This document shows positions 63,406 through 64,000 of a DNA stretch of 64,000 bases, piece after piece. The stretch is from Chaetorhynchus papuensis. Lineage: Eukaryota; Chordata; Aves; Passeriformes; Rhipiduridae. Each line of letters opens with the position of its first letter. Within the stretch, counting starts at the first letter, position 1. The translations under genes and the position numbers were made by a program. The DNA is taken from assembly GCA_013396525.1 (NCBI GenBank), contig VWYX01000701.1, forward strand, positions 1 through 64,000. The letters are read 5' to 3'. The notes beneath the pieces were generated by a model. That model saw nothing but the letters and a program-made list of their open reading frames with translations. It ran no database searches and had not been told where the DNA came from.

Positions 63406-64000
63406 GTAAACATCTTGCAGCAGCGTGGGGAGGGGTGAACAGTGTTTGCATATTCACACTTTCTGTGCTCAAATTGCTAGTCCTAAAGGCTGTCTAAGCA
63501 GCTCAAGAAACTCCTGATTTGAAATGTGTGAACAGTTTAGCATTTTAAACCACGGGGGCAAGATAAAGAGAGAAGTCTATTGATAGAATGATGTTTGTTA
63601 AATAAACTTGTATCAGAGATTTAGGGCTTGCATATCTGTCTTTATAGAATTAAAGTTTATCTGAAATCACAATGAAACTAGACTGGGTTTGGTTTGGAAT
63701 GTAAAATAGTTATATGTGTGAATAGAGTAATTGAGTGTTGGTTGCCCTTTACAAACAAAATGTTTGTTGGTTGCCCTTTACAAACAAAATTAACCATGTC
63801 ATTCTTCACTGATCCTTTTGTGCAAATTATGTTTTAGATGATTTCTTGAGCCTGATGAAACATAGCTGCTTGTATTTCACAGTAGAAGGGATTAAATACT
63901 TAAATAATTATCTTATACATAAATAATATATAAATTTTTGATGGAACATAGAGAAGGATTTTGGTAATGGTCTTTTCAGTCAGGTCATGTCGTGCACAAC
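63406..64000 (+). other. CNKSR2: Start of CNKSR2 intron 2
   Basis: AT-rich intron sequence with no further exon before the window ends. It contains a 26-bp tandem duplication, listed separately. Confidence 0.9.
63736..63790. repeat. 26-bp direct duplication
   Basis: Bases 63,736-63,761 are repeated exactly at 63,765-63,790 with a 3-base spacer (period 29). The perfect identity suggests a recent slippage or repair event. Confidence 0.92.

Overview
The window is vertebrate nuclear DNA, almost certainly from a bird and probably a passerine. The evidence is several CR1 LINE copies with avian 3' ends, a tRNA-Ile-headed SINE with a CR1-like tail (the TguSINE1 type known from zebra finch), two retroviral-type LTRs, and an AT-rich background broken by one strong CpG island. 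No bacterial operon, CRISPR array, phage or other prokaryotic system is present.

There is one supported protein-coding gene, CNKSR2 (connector enhancer of kinase suppressor of Ras 2), on the + strand. The window catches only its 5' end: the CpG-island promoter and 5' UTR (about 24,890-26,630), coding exon 1 (25,813-25,876), a 37,365-bp intron 1, and coding exon 2 (63,242-63,405). The two exons join in frame to give the first 76 residues, which include essentially the whole N-terminal SAM domain. The gene continues off the right edge.

Layout: 1-1,280 is the 3' part of a CR1 LINE cut by the window edge. About 1,281-24,890 is gene-free upstream DNA with a short CR1 tail (9,958-10,018), simple repeats, an unusually G-poor stretch (18,190-18,716) and two clear inverted repeats. 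About 24,890-26,630 is the promoter island, with a homopurine tract at its upstream edge and a TCC repeat, a two-codon upstream ORF and a potential G-quadruplex inside. Intron 1 carries a CR1 3' end (35,919-36,245), a solo LTR with 4-bp target duplication (41,370-41,809), a second LTR that holds a 565-bp assembly gap (58,180-59,010), and an old CR1 (60,188-61,510) into which a SINE has jumped (61,291-61,437). Intron 2 begins at 63,406.

The most interesting leads concern processing of the long first intron: a recursive-splice-like junction near 57,741, a run of poly(A) signals just after exon 1 in a read-through frame that closes at 26,133, a pseudoexon candidate just before exon 2, and a small cluster of palindromic homeodomain/E-box-type sites near 33,300-33,500. 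These are inferences from sequence motifs; RNA-seq or alignment would decide them. I did not find a convincing new biological system.
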